Part shown: positions 27,296 through 35,880 of the stretch, in pieces
Layout of the letters: each line of letters begins with the position of its first letter
Position numbering within the stretch: the first letter of the stretch is position 1
Assembly: GCA_021108275.1 (NCBI GenBank)
Contig: JAIORD010000043.1
Coordinates: 17,999-81,998, forward strand
Length of the DNA: 64,000 nt
Reading direction: 5' to 3'
DNA from: Methanococcoides sp.
GTDB taxonomy: Archaea > Halobacteriota > Methanosarcinia > Methanosarcinales > Methanosarcinaceae
Translations under genes and position numbers: made by a program
The notes under the pieces: generated by a model
Seen by the model: the letters and a program-made list of their open reading frames with translations, nothing else
What the model was told of the DNA's origin: nothing
Database searches by the model: none

Positions 27296-27531
27296 TGGAT
27301 GAGAAAATCCCAAATGGAAAACTGAATCTGGAATACTATTTCCGGTTAGGCGTTTTTGGACTTGCAATGATCTTTTTGATCTTGTCAGCATTCCAGCTCT
27401 ATATTTCCATAGACAGTATCATTTATACCTGGTTTGAGCATCAGTATGTTCCTATAGTCAAATCACTGGTCAATCTTGCAGTACTGGGACTTAGTGTCTA
27501 TATAATAAGGCTTTATTTTGTGAACAAATGA
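27295..27531 (+). CDS. Small two-helix membrane protein coupled to the lipoprotein gene
   Basis: A 78-residue protein with two hydrophobic segments (about 16-35 and 52-74). I do not recognise it. Its ATG overlaps the lipoprotein stop codon by one base, so it is co-translated and may be a membrane partner of that surface protein. Confidence 0.65.
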   Translation: MDEKIPNGKLNLEYYFRLGVFGLAMIFLILSAFQLYISIDSIIYTWFEHQYVPIVKSLVNLAVLGLSVYIIRLYFVNK

Positions 27532-27552
27532 GTGAGTTCTTCTCCCTCATTT
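27526..27552 (+). terminator. Terminator after the lipoprotein operon
   Basis: Stem AAATGAG / CTCATTT (7 bp, 13-base loop) spanning the stop codon, followed by a T-run. It ends the two-gene surface-protein unit before the U32 gene. Confidence 0.6.
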
Positions 27553-27678
27553 TTTCATTTCCATCCTTCTGTTCTTTGTGTTCTGCCTTGTCTGACCACG
27601 CTTATATATGTTCAGTTGTTTGATATCAGGTATATAAGTCTTGATCATTGAAACTTTATCGGATATGCTGTGAATACA

Positions 27679-30111
27679 ATGAACGAAAAACCTGAACTTT
27701 TGGCTCCAGCAGGAACCTGGGACTCCTTTGTGGCTGCTGTAGAGAACGGGGCTGATGCTGTCTATCTCGGAGCGAAGGCGCTGGGTGCGAGGGCTTTTGC
27801 CGGAAATTTCACTCTTGAAGAGATAGGCGAGGCTGTGGACTATGCCCATCTTCGTGGTGTCAAGGTCTTTGTGACCGTCAATACCCTTGTTAAAGATATG
27901 CAGATGAAAAAAGCAGCGGATATGTTGTGCTTCCTTAGTGAATGCGGGGCTGATGCTGTCATTGTTCAGGATATCGGTCTGCTTCATCTGGCAAAGGATA
28001 TAGTTCCTGATCTGCCCATACACGCAAGCACGCAGATGACCGTTCACAATAGTGAAGGTGTTCTTTTTCTTGAAGAGCTTGGTGTCAAGAGGGTGGTACT
28101 TGCAAGGGAGATGTCCATCGATGAGATCAGGCAGGTAAGGGAAAAGACCCACGTTGAGCTTGAAACGTTCATTCATGGTGCTCTTTGCATATCCTATTCA
28201 GGGCAGTGCCTTTTGAGCAGTGTCATTGGTGGCAGGAGTGGAAACCGCGGGCAATGTGCCCAGCCCTGCAGAAAATCCTATGAGCTGCTGGGGTATGAGG
28301 GTGCTGTGAGCACAGAAGGTCCTTATGTTTTAAGTCCCAGGGACCTGAACAGCACGGACGTTCTTCCACAACTTATTGAAGCGGGTGTTTCTTCTTTCAA
28401 GATCGAAGGTCGAATGAAAAGACCCGAATACGTTGCAGGTGTCGTTGGCATATACAGGACATTGATCGATCGTTATTTTGATGATCCTGAAGCTTATTTT
28501 GTCTCTCCGGACGAGTCGCTTGTGCTTGAACAGCTTTTCAACAGGGAATTCACTGATGCTTATTTGAAAGGCTCCAGGGTAGAGATGATGAGCCGGGAAC
28601 AGCCATACAGTCGTGGATTGGTTGCAGGCAGTGTCATGGGCTACAATGAAGAGGATAGGCGTATAATTGCGAAGCTTTCCGCAAAACTGGAGCTTGGCGA
28701 TGGTATTGGTCTCGAGGGTATGGAAGGTGCAGGTGAGAACATCACTCAAATGGCCATGGACGGTGAGCAGGTAACTTCAGCTCAGGCAGGGGATGTTGTA
28801 GAGATATCATTTGGAAGGGAACTTCCTGAAGGTTCAATGATCTTCAGGACCATGGACAGGGCTCTTATGGACTCTCTCAAACGTACGTTCACATCATCAA
28901 AACCTGTCAGGAAGGTTCCAATAAATATTAAAGCAAATGTTGCCGCTGGCTCGAGCATTTCCCTTGAAATGGAAGATGGGGATGGTAACAGTGTTTCTGT
29001 TCTCTCGGATTATGTGGTCGAGGTTGCACAAAAAAGGCCTACCGATAAAGAGCAGATAGAAAAACAGCTTCTAAAACTGGGGAATTCTGTTTTCGAGGCT
29101 TCCTCGCTCGATGTGAACATTACCGGCGAGGTGTTCATTCCCATAAAACAGCTCAATGATGTGAGGAACAATGCTGTTTCCCTTCTGGGCGCTGCAAGGA
29201 TGGAGAAATGGCATCGCCCAGGGCATGGTAAATGTGTTTTGCCTGATGTGCCCTGTGAGGAGAAGAGCTCTGAAAAGCCGTTGCTCGTTGTTAGTGTTGA
29301 CACTCTCAAGAGGCTGAATGCAGCCATTGAGGGAGGTGCTGATGTCCTTTATGTCGGAGGGGAATTCTTCAGGGGACGTAAGTATATCGATCTGGAAGAA
29401 GCGGTCACCATATGCAAGGACAATGGTCGCAGGGTTTATGTGAACAGTTCCAGGATAGTGTCGGAAGACGATATGGATGCTGTGAGGGAACTGTTCGGAC
29501 TGGCAAAGAAGCTTGAAGTCGATGGCGTGGTAGTTTCCAATTACGGAACTTATCATCTTGCCATGGGCTTTGGTCTTCCTGTGGTTGCGGACAGTCCCAT
29601 GAATGTCTTTAATGTAAGGTCTTATGCTGCCATGAAGAAGCTTGGTGCGGCTTCGGTGGTTCTTTCTCCCGAGATGTCAATCGCACAGGTCGAAGAGGTC
29701 GCAGAATGTGGTCCTGTGGAATGTATCGTGCATGGTCGCCAGGATGTCATGGTTTCACGCTATTGTATGCTTGGTGATCTTTTCGGGAAGAAGGATGGAT
29801 GCATTAAGGTCTGTGAGGAAGAGGATTTCGAACTGGTCGATGAGATGGGTTATTATTTCCCTTTGCTTGTGGATTCGGATTGCAGGATGCATGTGCTTAA
29901 TTCCAGAGAACTTTGTATGCTCGAGAACATGGACATCATCCTTCGGGCAGGGGTTGCGTCCATAAGGATCGAGGCAAGGACAATGGATGTGGAGCTGGTG
30001 AAGAAAGTGACTCACCGCTATCGTGGAGTTCTGGACGGTAAAAAGGCTGGCCGCTGTAAGGATATTACGGATGGCTATACTGCAGGGCATTATCTGCGAG
30101 GTGTGGTATGA
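27679..30111 (+). CDS. Peptidase U32-family protein (RlhA/TrhP-like), two-module
   Basis: Large U32-family protein of about 810 residues. Bacterial relatives (RlhA, TrhP) hydroxylate RNA cytidine/uridine rather than cutting protein. The first module holds PELLAPAGTWDSF, DAVYLGAK, the ASTQMTVHN strand and the signature HGALCISYSGQC...GGRSGNRGQCAQPCR with four Cys for an iron-sulfur site. A middle DUF3656-like linker follows, and residues from about 535 repeat the barrel (SVDTLKRLNAAIEGGADVLYVGG; VADSPMNVFN; HGRQDVMVSRYC). The second copy keeps only part of the Cys set. GTG at 27670 is an alternative start. The next gene overlaps by 4 bp. Confidence 0.85.
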   Translation: MNEKPELLAPAGTWDSFVAAVENGADAVYLGAKALGARAFAGNFTLEEIGEAVDYAHLRGVKVFVTVNTLVKDMQMKKAADMLCFLSECGADAVIVQDIGLLHLAKDIVPDLPIHASTQMTVHNSEGVLFLEELGVKRVVLAREMSIDEIRQVREKTHVELETFIHGALCISYSGQCLLSSVIGGRSGNRGQCAQPCRKSYELLGYEGAVSTEGPYVLSPRDLNSTDVLPQLIEAGVSSFKIEGRMKRPEYVAGVVGIYRTLIDRYFDDPEAYFVSPDESLVLEQLFNREFTDAYLKGSRVEMMSREQPYSRGLVAGSVMGYNEEDRRIIAKLSAKLELGDGIGLEGMEGAGENITQMAMDGEQVTSAQAGDVVEISFGRELPEGSMIFRTMDRALMDSLKRTFTSSKPVRKVPINIKANVAAGSSISLEMEDGDGNSVSVLSDYVVEVAQKRPTDKEQIEKQLLKLGNSVFEASSLDVNITGEVFIPIKQLNDVRNNAVSLLGAARMEKWHRPGHGKCVLPDVPCEEKSSEKPLLVVSVDTLKRLNAAIEGGADVLYVGGEFFRGRKYIDLEEAVTICKDNGRRVYVNSSRIVSEDDMDAVRELFGLAKKLEVDGVVVSNYGTYHLAMGFGLPVVADSPMNVFNVRSYAAMKKLGAASVVLSPEMSIAQVEEVAECGPVECIVHGRQDVMVSRYCMLGDLFGKKDGCIKVCEEEDFELVDEMGYYFPLLVDSDCRMHVLNSRELCMLENMDIILRAGVASIRIEARTMDVELVKKVTHRYRGVLDGKKAGRCKDITDGYTAGHYLRGVV

Positions 30112-30536
30112 AGGTATTTCTGTCCGGCTCGATTCGTGGAGGGCGGCAGGTGCTACCCACTTACCAGTTCATTTGCAGGTCTCTGAGGGATAAGGGGCAT
30201 GAGGTATTGAGCTGGCATGTTGCGGATAGTGAGGTCGAAGGCAAGGAATCCCTTTTGACGGAGACTCAGATATATGAAAGGGATATGTCCTTCTTGCAGG
30301 ACAGTGAATGCATGATCGCAGAGGTCAGCATGCCTTCCATTGGCGTTGGTTATGAGGTATGTTCCGCGATCAAAAAAGGCATTCCTGTAATGTGTGTACA
30401 CATGCCGGATTCAAATGTTTCTGCAATGTTGCTTGGGAATACGTATACTGATATCTCTGTAAGGGAATATGGGGATAATTCTGAACTGGAACTCATTCTT
30501 AATGGTTTTTTGAGCTCTTTTAAAAGCAAAAATTAA
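30108..30536 (+). CDS. DNPH1/Rcl-like 2'-deoxynucleoside 5'-phosphate N-hydrolase
   Basis: A 142-residue member of the nucleoside 2-deoxyribosyltransferase fold. FLSGSIRGGRQ at residues 4-14 and the PSIGVGYEV stretch match the mammalian DNPH1 (Rcl) active site, with Asp and Glu residues (RDMSFLQDSE, AEVSMPS) in the expected places. The family cleaves the N-glycosidic bond of deoxynucleoside monophosphates, cleaning modified nucleotides. ATGA overlap couples it to the U32 gene. Confidence 0.82.
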   Translation: MKVFLSGSIRGGRQVLPTYQFICRSLRDKGHEVLSWHVADSEVEGKESLLTETQIYERDMSFLQDSECMIAEVSMPSIGVGYEVCSAIKKGIPVMCVHMPDSNVSAMLLGNTYTDISVREYGDNSELELILNGFLSSFKSKN

Positions 30537-30568
30537 ATGCCTTTAATATATATTTAGGATTGATCAAT

Positions 30569-30814
30569 ATGGTAATGGAACTAATTATAGTACTGGTTGC
30601 AATAATTGCAGCTCTTATATTGTACAAAGTGCTTAAGACCATCAAGAATATGGTTGTAAACACGGTGCTTGGTATCGTTATCCTTCTTGTGGCAAAGTTC
30701 GTACTGGGGATAAACATCGCAATTACGTGGATAACAATACTTGTGTGTGCACTGGCAGGAGTTGTCGGCGCCTTGCTTTTAGTGCTTTTAGCTTATCTTG
30801 GTATCACTTTTTGA
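30569..30814 (+). CDS. BofA-like small integral membrane protein
   Basis: An 81-residue, almost wholly hydrophobic protein with NTVLGIVILLVAKFVLGINI and CALAGVVGALLLVLLAYLGI, the pattern of the pro-sigma-K processing inhibitor BofA family. Archaea have no sigma-K, so the function is unknown. The ATG at 30569 has AGGAT eight bases upstream; an in-frame TTG at 30560 is less likely. Its last 27 bp overlap the 3' end of the convergent methyltransferase gene. Confidence 0.75.
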   Translation: MVMELIIVLVAIIAALILYKVLKTIKNMVVNTVLGIVILLVAKFVLGINIAITWITILVCALAGVVGALLLVLLAYLGITF

Positions 30815-31453
30815 TACCTTTTGAATGATGCCGTTGACCATGTGGCGGGTATAGGACTCGCCTTTGAATATTTTTTTTGTGATCACATCATTAATGTCGT
30901 TCGTGGCGAATCCACTGAAAAGGTTTTGAAGCTCTTCCTTTGTAAAATAGTGATAGATTATGCCGCTCTGGCGAACGAATGTGTGTTCTTCGACCTCTTC
31001 TCCGCCATATCTCATGTCCTCTATGCCGAAGACCTCGAGGAATATCATGCCCCCGGGTTTTAAGACACGTTCAAATTCACAGACCGCGTTTTCTCTTTCT
31101 TTTTTGAGAAGATGCTGCAGCACTCCAAAACAGACAATGGCATCAAAACTGTTGTCCTGGAATGGAAGGTCGGTGATCGAAGCTGTGGAGTGGTGTGCTT
31201 CTCTATCCCTTTTTGCAAGATACTCTCTTGAAGCTGTCAATGCCTTTGTGGATACATCGATACCCACACAATTGTAAAAATTAGATAAGGGGAGAAGGTG
31301 ACGACCATTCCCTGAACCGGCATCAAGGATTCGGCCCTTTTCAGGTATTTGGGAGCGTATGGCATCTATGGGTGCTGCTCCTCCCCATTTCACATGGGAG
31401 TATTCTTCCTCCCATGCTGTGAAATGAGATATGGTCGTTCTACCTTCTGTCAT
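30788..31453 (-). CDS. Class I SAM-dependent methyltransferase
   Basis: A 221-residue Rossmann methyltransferase. Motif I is ILDAGSGNGRHLLPL (about residues 38-52), with the acidic post-I GIDVS, motif IV DAIVCFGVLQHL and RVLKPGGMIFLEVFG. Most like the UbiE/small-molecule methyltransferase group; substrate unknown. It starts 2 bp after the lysS stop, so both are on one transcript. Confidence 0.88.
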   Translation of the reverse strand: MTEGRTTISHFTAWEEEYSHVKWGGAAPIDAIRSQIPEKGRILDAGSGNGRHLLPLSNFYNCVGIDVSTKALTASREYLAKRDREAHHSTASITDLPFQDNSFDAIVCFGVLQHLLKKERENAVCEFERVLKPGGMIFLEVFGIEDMRYGGEEVEEHTFVRQSGIIYHYFTKEELQNLFSGFATNDINDVITKKIFKGESYTRHMVNGIIQKVSKSDTKIS

Positions 31454-31455
31454 AT

Positions 31456-33042
31456 TCAGGGTCTGTACAAGGCTGCTTCACTGAAGCGCTTTGCAAGGAA
31501 ATCTTGGTCGATGGATGAAAGGAACCATCCTGCCTTTGGACCCGACTGCTGGCCAAGTACTGATGTATAGATGGCCTTGAACATATCCTTGGGGTTTATC
31601 TCTACCTCATCAACGCTCAGTTTTGCAGCTATTTTCGTGTTCAGTTCTGAGCCTGCTTCCTTTGAAGAATAAACGAGGTTATGATAATCTTCGCCTGTCA
31701 GTTCTCCACTGTTCCCTATGATCTCTGATACTGCACCCAAGAATGCTTTTTGTTCATCTGTGAGGCTGGCTGTCTCTTCAGGCAGTACGTCCTTCACGCT
31801 GAACTTTGCAAATGGAGGTGCGTACATCTCGAGCCAGTTAGCGACATTGTTCACAAGTTCCCTGATACACTTCTCGTTGGTGGTGTCGTAGCCGGCACGT
31901 CCAATGATCTTCATGATCTTGTCGAAGTCACCATGTGCGACCTGGGCAATGGTGGTCATGTGCTTGAACGGGATATCGGTGTGGCAGATGCCCTTTGCGT
32001 GGGAGAGCTCCAGTACGCGCTTGTTAAGGCCTTCGATCTCAGCGTTCGAGTTGAGGCGTTCATATTCATCCACAAGTGTCAGCAATGGCTGTGCAGGGTC
32101 GAACTTGATGTGTTTTTCAGGCTTTGTACGCATGATAAGGTAACGCAATACTTCCGGTGGCACCACTTTAAGCATGTCGGAGATCGATACAACAACGCCG
32201 CTTGATGATGACATTGCTCCCTTCTGTCCGAGCATGATCCACTCATATACTATAGGCTGAGGTGGTTCGTGGTCGAATATCTCCCGCACGATCCTCTTTC
32301 CGGTATCGTATGAACCGCCTCTTGAAGCATGGTCCTTTCCGAAAGGTTCTACCGTTACATTCAGCATCTTCCATTTTGCAGGCCAGTCCACACGCCATGT
32401 GAGCTTTCCGCCACCTATCATTGAGACCGTGCCGGAGTGTCCGCAGGAACATTCGTAGTCAACGGTCTCTGCATCTGCATCGAATCCGGTGACTGTTGCG
32501 GTATTGATCTTCTTACATTCCTGGCATATAGGATTGAAAGGGCTCCACTCAGGAAGTACATCCTTTCCTGATACTTCTTTCAGGATCTTTGCGATATCAT
32601 CTCTTTTGATGAGGGCTGCCTTGATGGCTTCGACAAACCTTCCACTCTTGTAAAGCTCATCTGCACGATATACCTTAGGGTGTATTCCCAGTTTCTCAAG
32701 ACCTTCAAGGAAAGGTGTGAGGAAGTGCTCTGCGTAGCTCTTACATTCTCCGCATGGACACGGGATCTCGGAAATTGGTTTTCCCACATGTTCTGCATAG
32801 CTTTCAGGGAGGAACGGGTAGACCTTACGGAGAGGGTCGTAATTATCTGCAATGTATATGAACTCGGATTCGAGTCCTGCATCGTTCATTGCCCTGTAAG
32901 CCGCATCAGCTGTTACGACCTCTCTCATATTCCCTATATGGATGTGACCGGAGGGGGTAATTCCGGTGGATACCAGATGTTTATTGCCATTTTTTGCTGC
33001 TTCTTCAGCAATAACATCTGCCCAGTGTGTAATTTCAGTCAT
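31456..33042 (-). CDS. lysS: Class I lysyl-tRNA synthetase
   Basis: Charges tRNA(Lys). About 528 residues of the class I type found in many archaea: HIGH-like HIHIGN near residue 33, zinc-binding CPCGEC and CQEC ... CSCGHSG, and KMSKS-like GAMSSSSG near residue 285. The ATG at 33042 follows GGTGATC; a GTG 9 bases upstream is part of that ribosome site. Some Methanosarcinaceae carry both class I and class II LysRS; only this one is seen here. A methyltransferase follows. Confidence 0.95.
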   Translation of the reverse strand: MTEITHWADVIAEEAAKNGNKHLVSTGITPSGHIHIGNMREVVTADAAYRAMNDAGLESEFIYIADNYDPLRKVYPFLPESYAEHVGKPISEIPCPCGECKSYAEHFLTPFLEGLEKLGIHPKVYRADELYKSGRFVEAIKAALIKRDDIAKILKEVSGKDVLPEWSPFNPICQECKKINTATVTGFDADAETVDYECSCGHSGTVSMIGGGKLTWRVDWPAKWKMLNVTVEPFGKDHASRGGSYDTGKRIVREIFDHEPPQPIVYEWIMLGQKGAMSSSSGVVVSISDMLKVVPPEVLRYLIMRTKPEKHIKFDPAQPLLTLVDEYERLNSNAEIEGLNKRVLELSHAKGICHTDIPFKHMTTIAQVAHGDFDKIMKIIGRAGYDTTNEKCIRELVNNVANWLEMYAPPFAKFSVKDVLPEETASLTDEQKAFLGAVSEIIGNSGELTGEDYHNLVYSSKEAGSELNTKIAAKLSVDEVEINPKDMFKAIYTSVLGQQSGPKAGWFLSSIDQDFLAKRFSEAALYRP

Positions 33043-33106
33043 TTTGATCACCGATAATAAGATAATTGATGTACAGATTGGATTTCAATATTATAAGGTT
33101 TGGTTT

Positions 33107-34156
33107 TTAGTCGATGATTTCCGTAACTATCTCTTCAAGGTCACAGAAGTTCGACCAGAAATTGTAGGCTCCTGCATTGATGAACACCATCTCGTCACCG
33201 ATCTTTGGTTCATCCTTTAAGTAAACACGATACCTGAACAGGTCCATGGAACAGGGTGTGCACCCTTTCACAACATAGGGTTTTCCACTATCGTTCCCGA
33301 CCTCTCCTTCGATTCGAAGTTTCACGGGAACCAGGATGGCATCCATGTCGCTGTTATATACAGATGCGTTCACTATGATGTTGTTATCATATACTCCTGT
33401 TATGTGGCTCACAAGTTTCCCTGCAGGTGCGGCTATGAACCTGCCTGGTTCTATCATGAGCTTTATGTTCTTTTCATGAAGCCATTCCCGAAGTTCGGAT
33501 ATGCGTCTGAATATTCCGTTTATGACATCAACATTGGTGTTGGCATATTCTGAAGGTAGCCCTCCTCCGATGTTCAGTATGTCGATGGCTTCCAGTGTTC
33601 CTTCAGTGAGCGCATCCTCAATCTCAGGCTGGATCTTCCATTCGTTCACGTTCTGTGTTTTCCTGTGGAAGTGAACCCCAAGCTTTTCGATGTTCTTGTT
33701 ACCTTTAAGCTGAGCTATCCTTTTGTTGATGGTGTCCGAGCTCATTCCGAAAACGAAGTAACGTTCAGTGCGTATGGAGTGTTCCTTGAGTTTGAGGCGT
33801 AACAATAATGTGATCTTCCAGTCGGTATCATCGACTGTAGAAAGCAATGTATCGAGGTCGAACTTGTTATCAACTGCAAAGGAACGGATGCCTTTTTCGT
33901 AAAGCTCCCTTATCATCTCAGGTGTCCATGCCTGTGCCAGGAACAATACTCTTGACATGTCCCCTGTGTGCTTCAGCTCGTTTGGCATGTGGACACTCAG
34001 TAGTCCATCGGTCTCAGCTTCGATCAACGGGCTGACCTTCGGGTTCGTCTTTGAGCTGAATGCGACAATATCCGCCACTTCCTTGACCTTGCGGTACTGC
34101 TCGAGTATTATCTTCTTTGAAAGGATGAATCTAGGTGCAGGTACGGTGCTGTTCAT
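33107..34156 (-). CDS. Ornithine/diaminopimelate decarboxylase-family PLP enzyme
   Basis: Fold type III PLP decarboxylase, 349 residues. Visible: PLP lysine in FSSKTNPKV (about residue 36), GVHFHRKTQ, glycine loop IGGGLPSEY, EPGRFIAAP, the catalytic cysteine in TPCSMDLFRY and NAGAYNF near the C-terminus. The Cys and the VYNSDMDAILVPVKL strand resemble ornithine decarboxylase more than DAP decarboxylase, but substrate cannot be fixed. Its ATG overlaps the stop of the deoxyhypusine-synthase-family gene (ATGA), so the two proteins are probably made together in polyamine metabolism. Confidence 0.8.
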   Translation of the reverse strand: MNSTVPAPRFILSKKIILEQYRKVKEVADIVAFSSKTNPKVSPLIEAETDGLLSVHMPNELKHTGDMSRVLFLAQAWTPEMIRELYEKGIRSFAVDNKFDLDTLLSTVDDTDWKITLLLRLKLKEHSIRTERYFVFGMSSDTINKRIAQLKGNKNIEKLGVHFHRKTQNVNEWKIQPEIEDALTEGTLEAIDILNIGGGLPSEYANTNVDVINGIFRRISELREWLHEKNIKLMIEPGRFIAAPAGKLVSHITGVYDNNIIVNASVYNSDMDAILVPVKLRIEGEVGNDSGKPYVVKGCTPCSMDLFRYRVYLKDEPKIGDEMVFINAGAYNFWSNFCDLEEIVTEIID

Positions 34157-35127
34157 TTTACCACTCCGGTGGTCCTGTTCTCCTGCAGCCCTTTAAGCAG
34201 ACCATCGGCTGCAAGTTCATCAAGTGCCCTTATCATTGCCAGAGGGAAGGTTATGCTCACATCTCCTATTACTGTGGCAACATCACTTTCGTCCTTGACC
34301 TTTCCCCATGATTTTGCTTCATTGGTGTTAGCTCCCGACATACTTCCGGAGGTACGGTGAGCAGTTGTCATATATACTGCATATTCAGCACCTCCATTCA
34401 AGAGGGTGCTCAATATGGCATGATGTTTCGAGATGGAGCCGCCAAGGGCTATGACACCCTTGCGGTCATCATGACTGCTTGCAAAAAGGATGTTTCCGAA
34501 GTCTTTCACTACATCTACGATGAAATCTGGGTGTTCCTGCTGGAACAGATATAGATGGAAACCGAACGCTCCATCGGTAATGGCAGGACAGAATATGGGT
34601 ACGTTGTTCTTTGCAGCCTGATAGAGTATGGAGCTTTCATCATCAAGCATAAGTCCTATTTCCCTGAGCATATCAGAGACTGCCCAGCGGTTTTGCTTTT
34701 CGTAAAGCTCTTTGAGGATCTTATCGACGAGGCTCTCGAAGTTCATGTAACTCTCTGTTTTGATGAGCAGGTTCCCGACACGGTTGATCCCCTGTTCATG
34801 AAGTTCAACATCATCTGTATGGAAAGAGCCTATCTGGAAATCCTCTCCGGTGGCTTTCATTATATCCTCTTCAAGACCGCCTACAGTAGTGACGATGACA
34901 TCGGCAATACCAAGGTCAATGAGCTGTGCAAAGAATCCGCGAAGCCCGGAAGTGACCATGTTCGAGGTAAATGTAAGGAAGACCTTTGCAGAATCCTTTT
35001 TCATCTTCACGATCACATCGGATGCCCGCTGAAGCTCTACGCTCTGGAATCCTATGAACTCATAGGAATCGACGAGCTCTGATACCCTCATGTCCTGCTT
35101 CCATTTAAGGTCCTTTACTTTTACCAT
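34153..35127 (-). CDS. Deoxyhypusine synthase-family protein
   Basis: NAD-dependent aminobutyl transferase, 324 residues. The catalytic lysine motif EAKSWGK is present near residue 277, preceded by RTSGSMSGANTNE; other family segments are FLTFTSNMVTSGLRG, VTTVGGLEEDI, and ALGGSISKHH. Two readings: deoxyhypusine synthase acting on aIF5A (gene at 63200), or homospermidine synthase, which evolved from it. The coupled decarboxylase favours a polyamine role. GGTGATC precedes the ATG. It diverges from pdaD. Confidence 0.85.
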   Translation of the reverse strand: MVKVKDLKWKQDMRVSELVDSYEFIGFQSVELQRASDVIVKMKKDSAKVFLTFTSNMVTSGLRGFFAQLIDLGIADVIVTTVGGLEEDIMKATGEDFQIGSFHTDDVELHEQGINRVGNLLIKTESYMNFESLVDKILKELYEKQNRWAVSDMLREIGLMLDDESSILYQAAKNNVPIFCPAITDGAFGFHLYLFQQEHPDFIVDVVKDFGNILFASSHDDRKGVIALGGSISKHHAILSTLLNGGAEYAVYMTTAHRTSGSMSGANTNEAKSWGKVKDESDVATVIGDVSITFPLAMIRALDELAADGLLKGLQENRTTGVVK

Positions 35128-35216
35128 TAAAGATCACCATTTAAGTATGAGGTTGATGGAATCTTTGAATCATATATAAATGTTGGTCTGGTCTTAAGCT
35201 ATCCTGCCAGCGAAAC

Positions 35217-35226
35217 GTATTTAAGT
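35217..35226 (+). promoter_or_regulatory. TATA box of leaderless pdaD
   Basis: GTATTTAAGT lies about 26 bases before the pdaD ATG with no ribosome site between, the arrangement of a leaderless archaeal transcript. A second, symmetric CATATATAAATG near 35171 probably serves the divergent deoxyhypusine-synthase gene. Confidence 0.55.
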
Positions 35227-35247
35227 CTCTTCTCAATAGCCTTCCCT

Positions 35248-35790
35248 ATGATCCCCCGGAAAGCATTCGTGGTAAAAGGCACAGGCGTGCACAAGGATAA
35301 ACTGGCATCGTTCGAGCTTGCGTTAAGGGATGCGGGAATTGAAAAGTTCAATCTTGTGACCGTTTCAAGTATACTACCACCTAACTGTGTTATTGTTCCA
35401 AGGGACGAAGGCCTTGAAGAACTCGCTCCGGGGCAGATAGTATATTGTGTCATGGCAAAGAACCAGACCAATGAGCCGGGACGCATGATCGCAGCGGCCA
35501 TTGGGAATGCGGTGCCTGCTGATAGCAATGATTATGGTTACATTTCCGAACATCATTCTTTCGGAGAGGATGAACGGACCGCAGGGGTCTACGCAGAAGA
35601 CCTTGCGGCTACAATGCTCGCTACAACCCTTGGCATCGAGTTCGATGCTGATTCGGCATGGGGGGAAAGGGAACGGGTGTATAAGGCGAGCGGTCATATA
35701 TTCGATACTGTTCACTATTGCCGGTGTGCAAAAGGGGATGAAAACGGGCTGTGGACAACGGTCGTTGTTTCCATGGTATTTATTCTTTGA
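35248..35790 (+). CDS. pdaD: Pyruvoyl-dependent arginine decarboxylase
   Basis: Makes agmatine from arginine. A 180-residue proenzyme that self-cleaves between two serines in TVSSILPP (about residues 45-52) to form the pyruvoyl group. GYISEHHSFGEDE and YAEDLAATMLATTLG are intact. Agmatine is needed by TiaS (7749) and by agmatinase SpeB (62315), both in this window. The transcript is probably leaderless. Confidence 0.95.
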   Translation: MIPRKAFVVKGTGVHKDKLASFELALRDAGIEKFNLVTVSSILPPNCVIVPRDEGLEELAPGQIVYCVMAKNQTNEPGRMIAAAIGNAVPADSNDYGYISEHHSFGEDERTAGVYAEDLAATMLATTLGIEFDADSAWGERERVYKASGHIFDTVHYCRCAKGDENGLWTTVVVSMVFIL

Positions 35791-35802
35791 ATTGGTATGT
35801 AT

Positions 35803-35817
35803 CCGAATAATTTTCGG
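35803..35817 (+). terminator. Possible terminator after pdaD
   Basis: Short stem CCGAA / TTCGG with a 5-base loop, 12 bp after the pdaD stop codon. The T-run is weak, so this is tentative. Confidence 0.4.
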
Positions 35818-35860
35818 TATGGCTAACCACAATTTATATATTTAGAACAGGGATTATAGC

Positions 35861-35880
35861 CACACATATACTATAGTGTG
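35861..35880 (+). promoter_or_regulatory. Candidate autoregulatory operator at the DtxR start
   Basis: Imperfect inverted repeat CACAC(A)TATA ... CTATAGTGTG lies about 20-30 bp after a TATA box (AATTTATATATTTAG, 35831-35845), so it covers the expected transcription start, and its end includes the GTG start codon. A repressor bound here would block initiation of the regulator-feoB operon. Confidence 0.45.
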
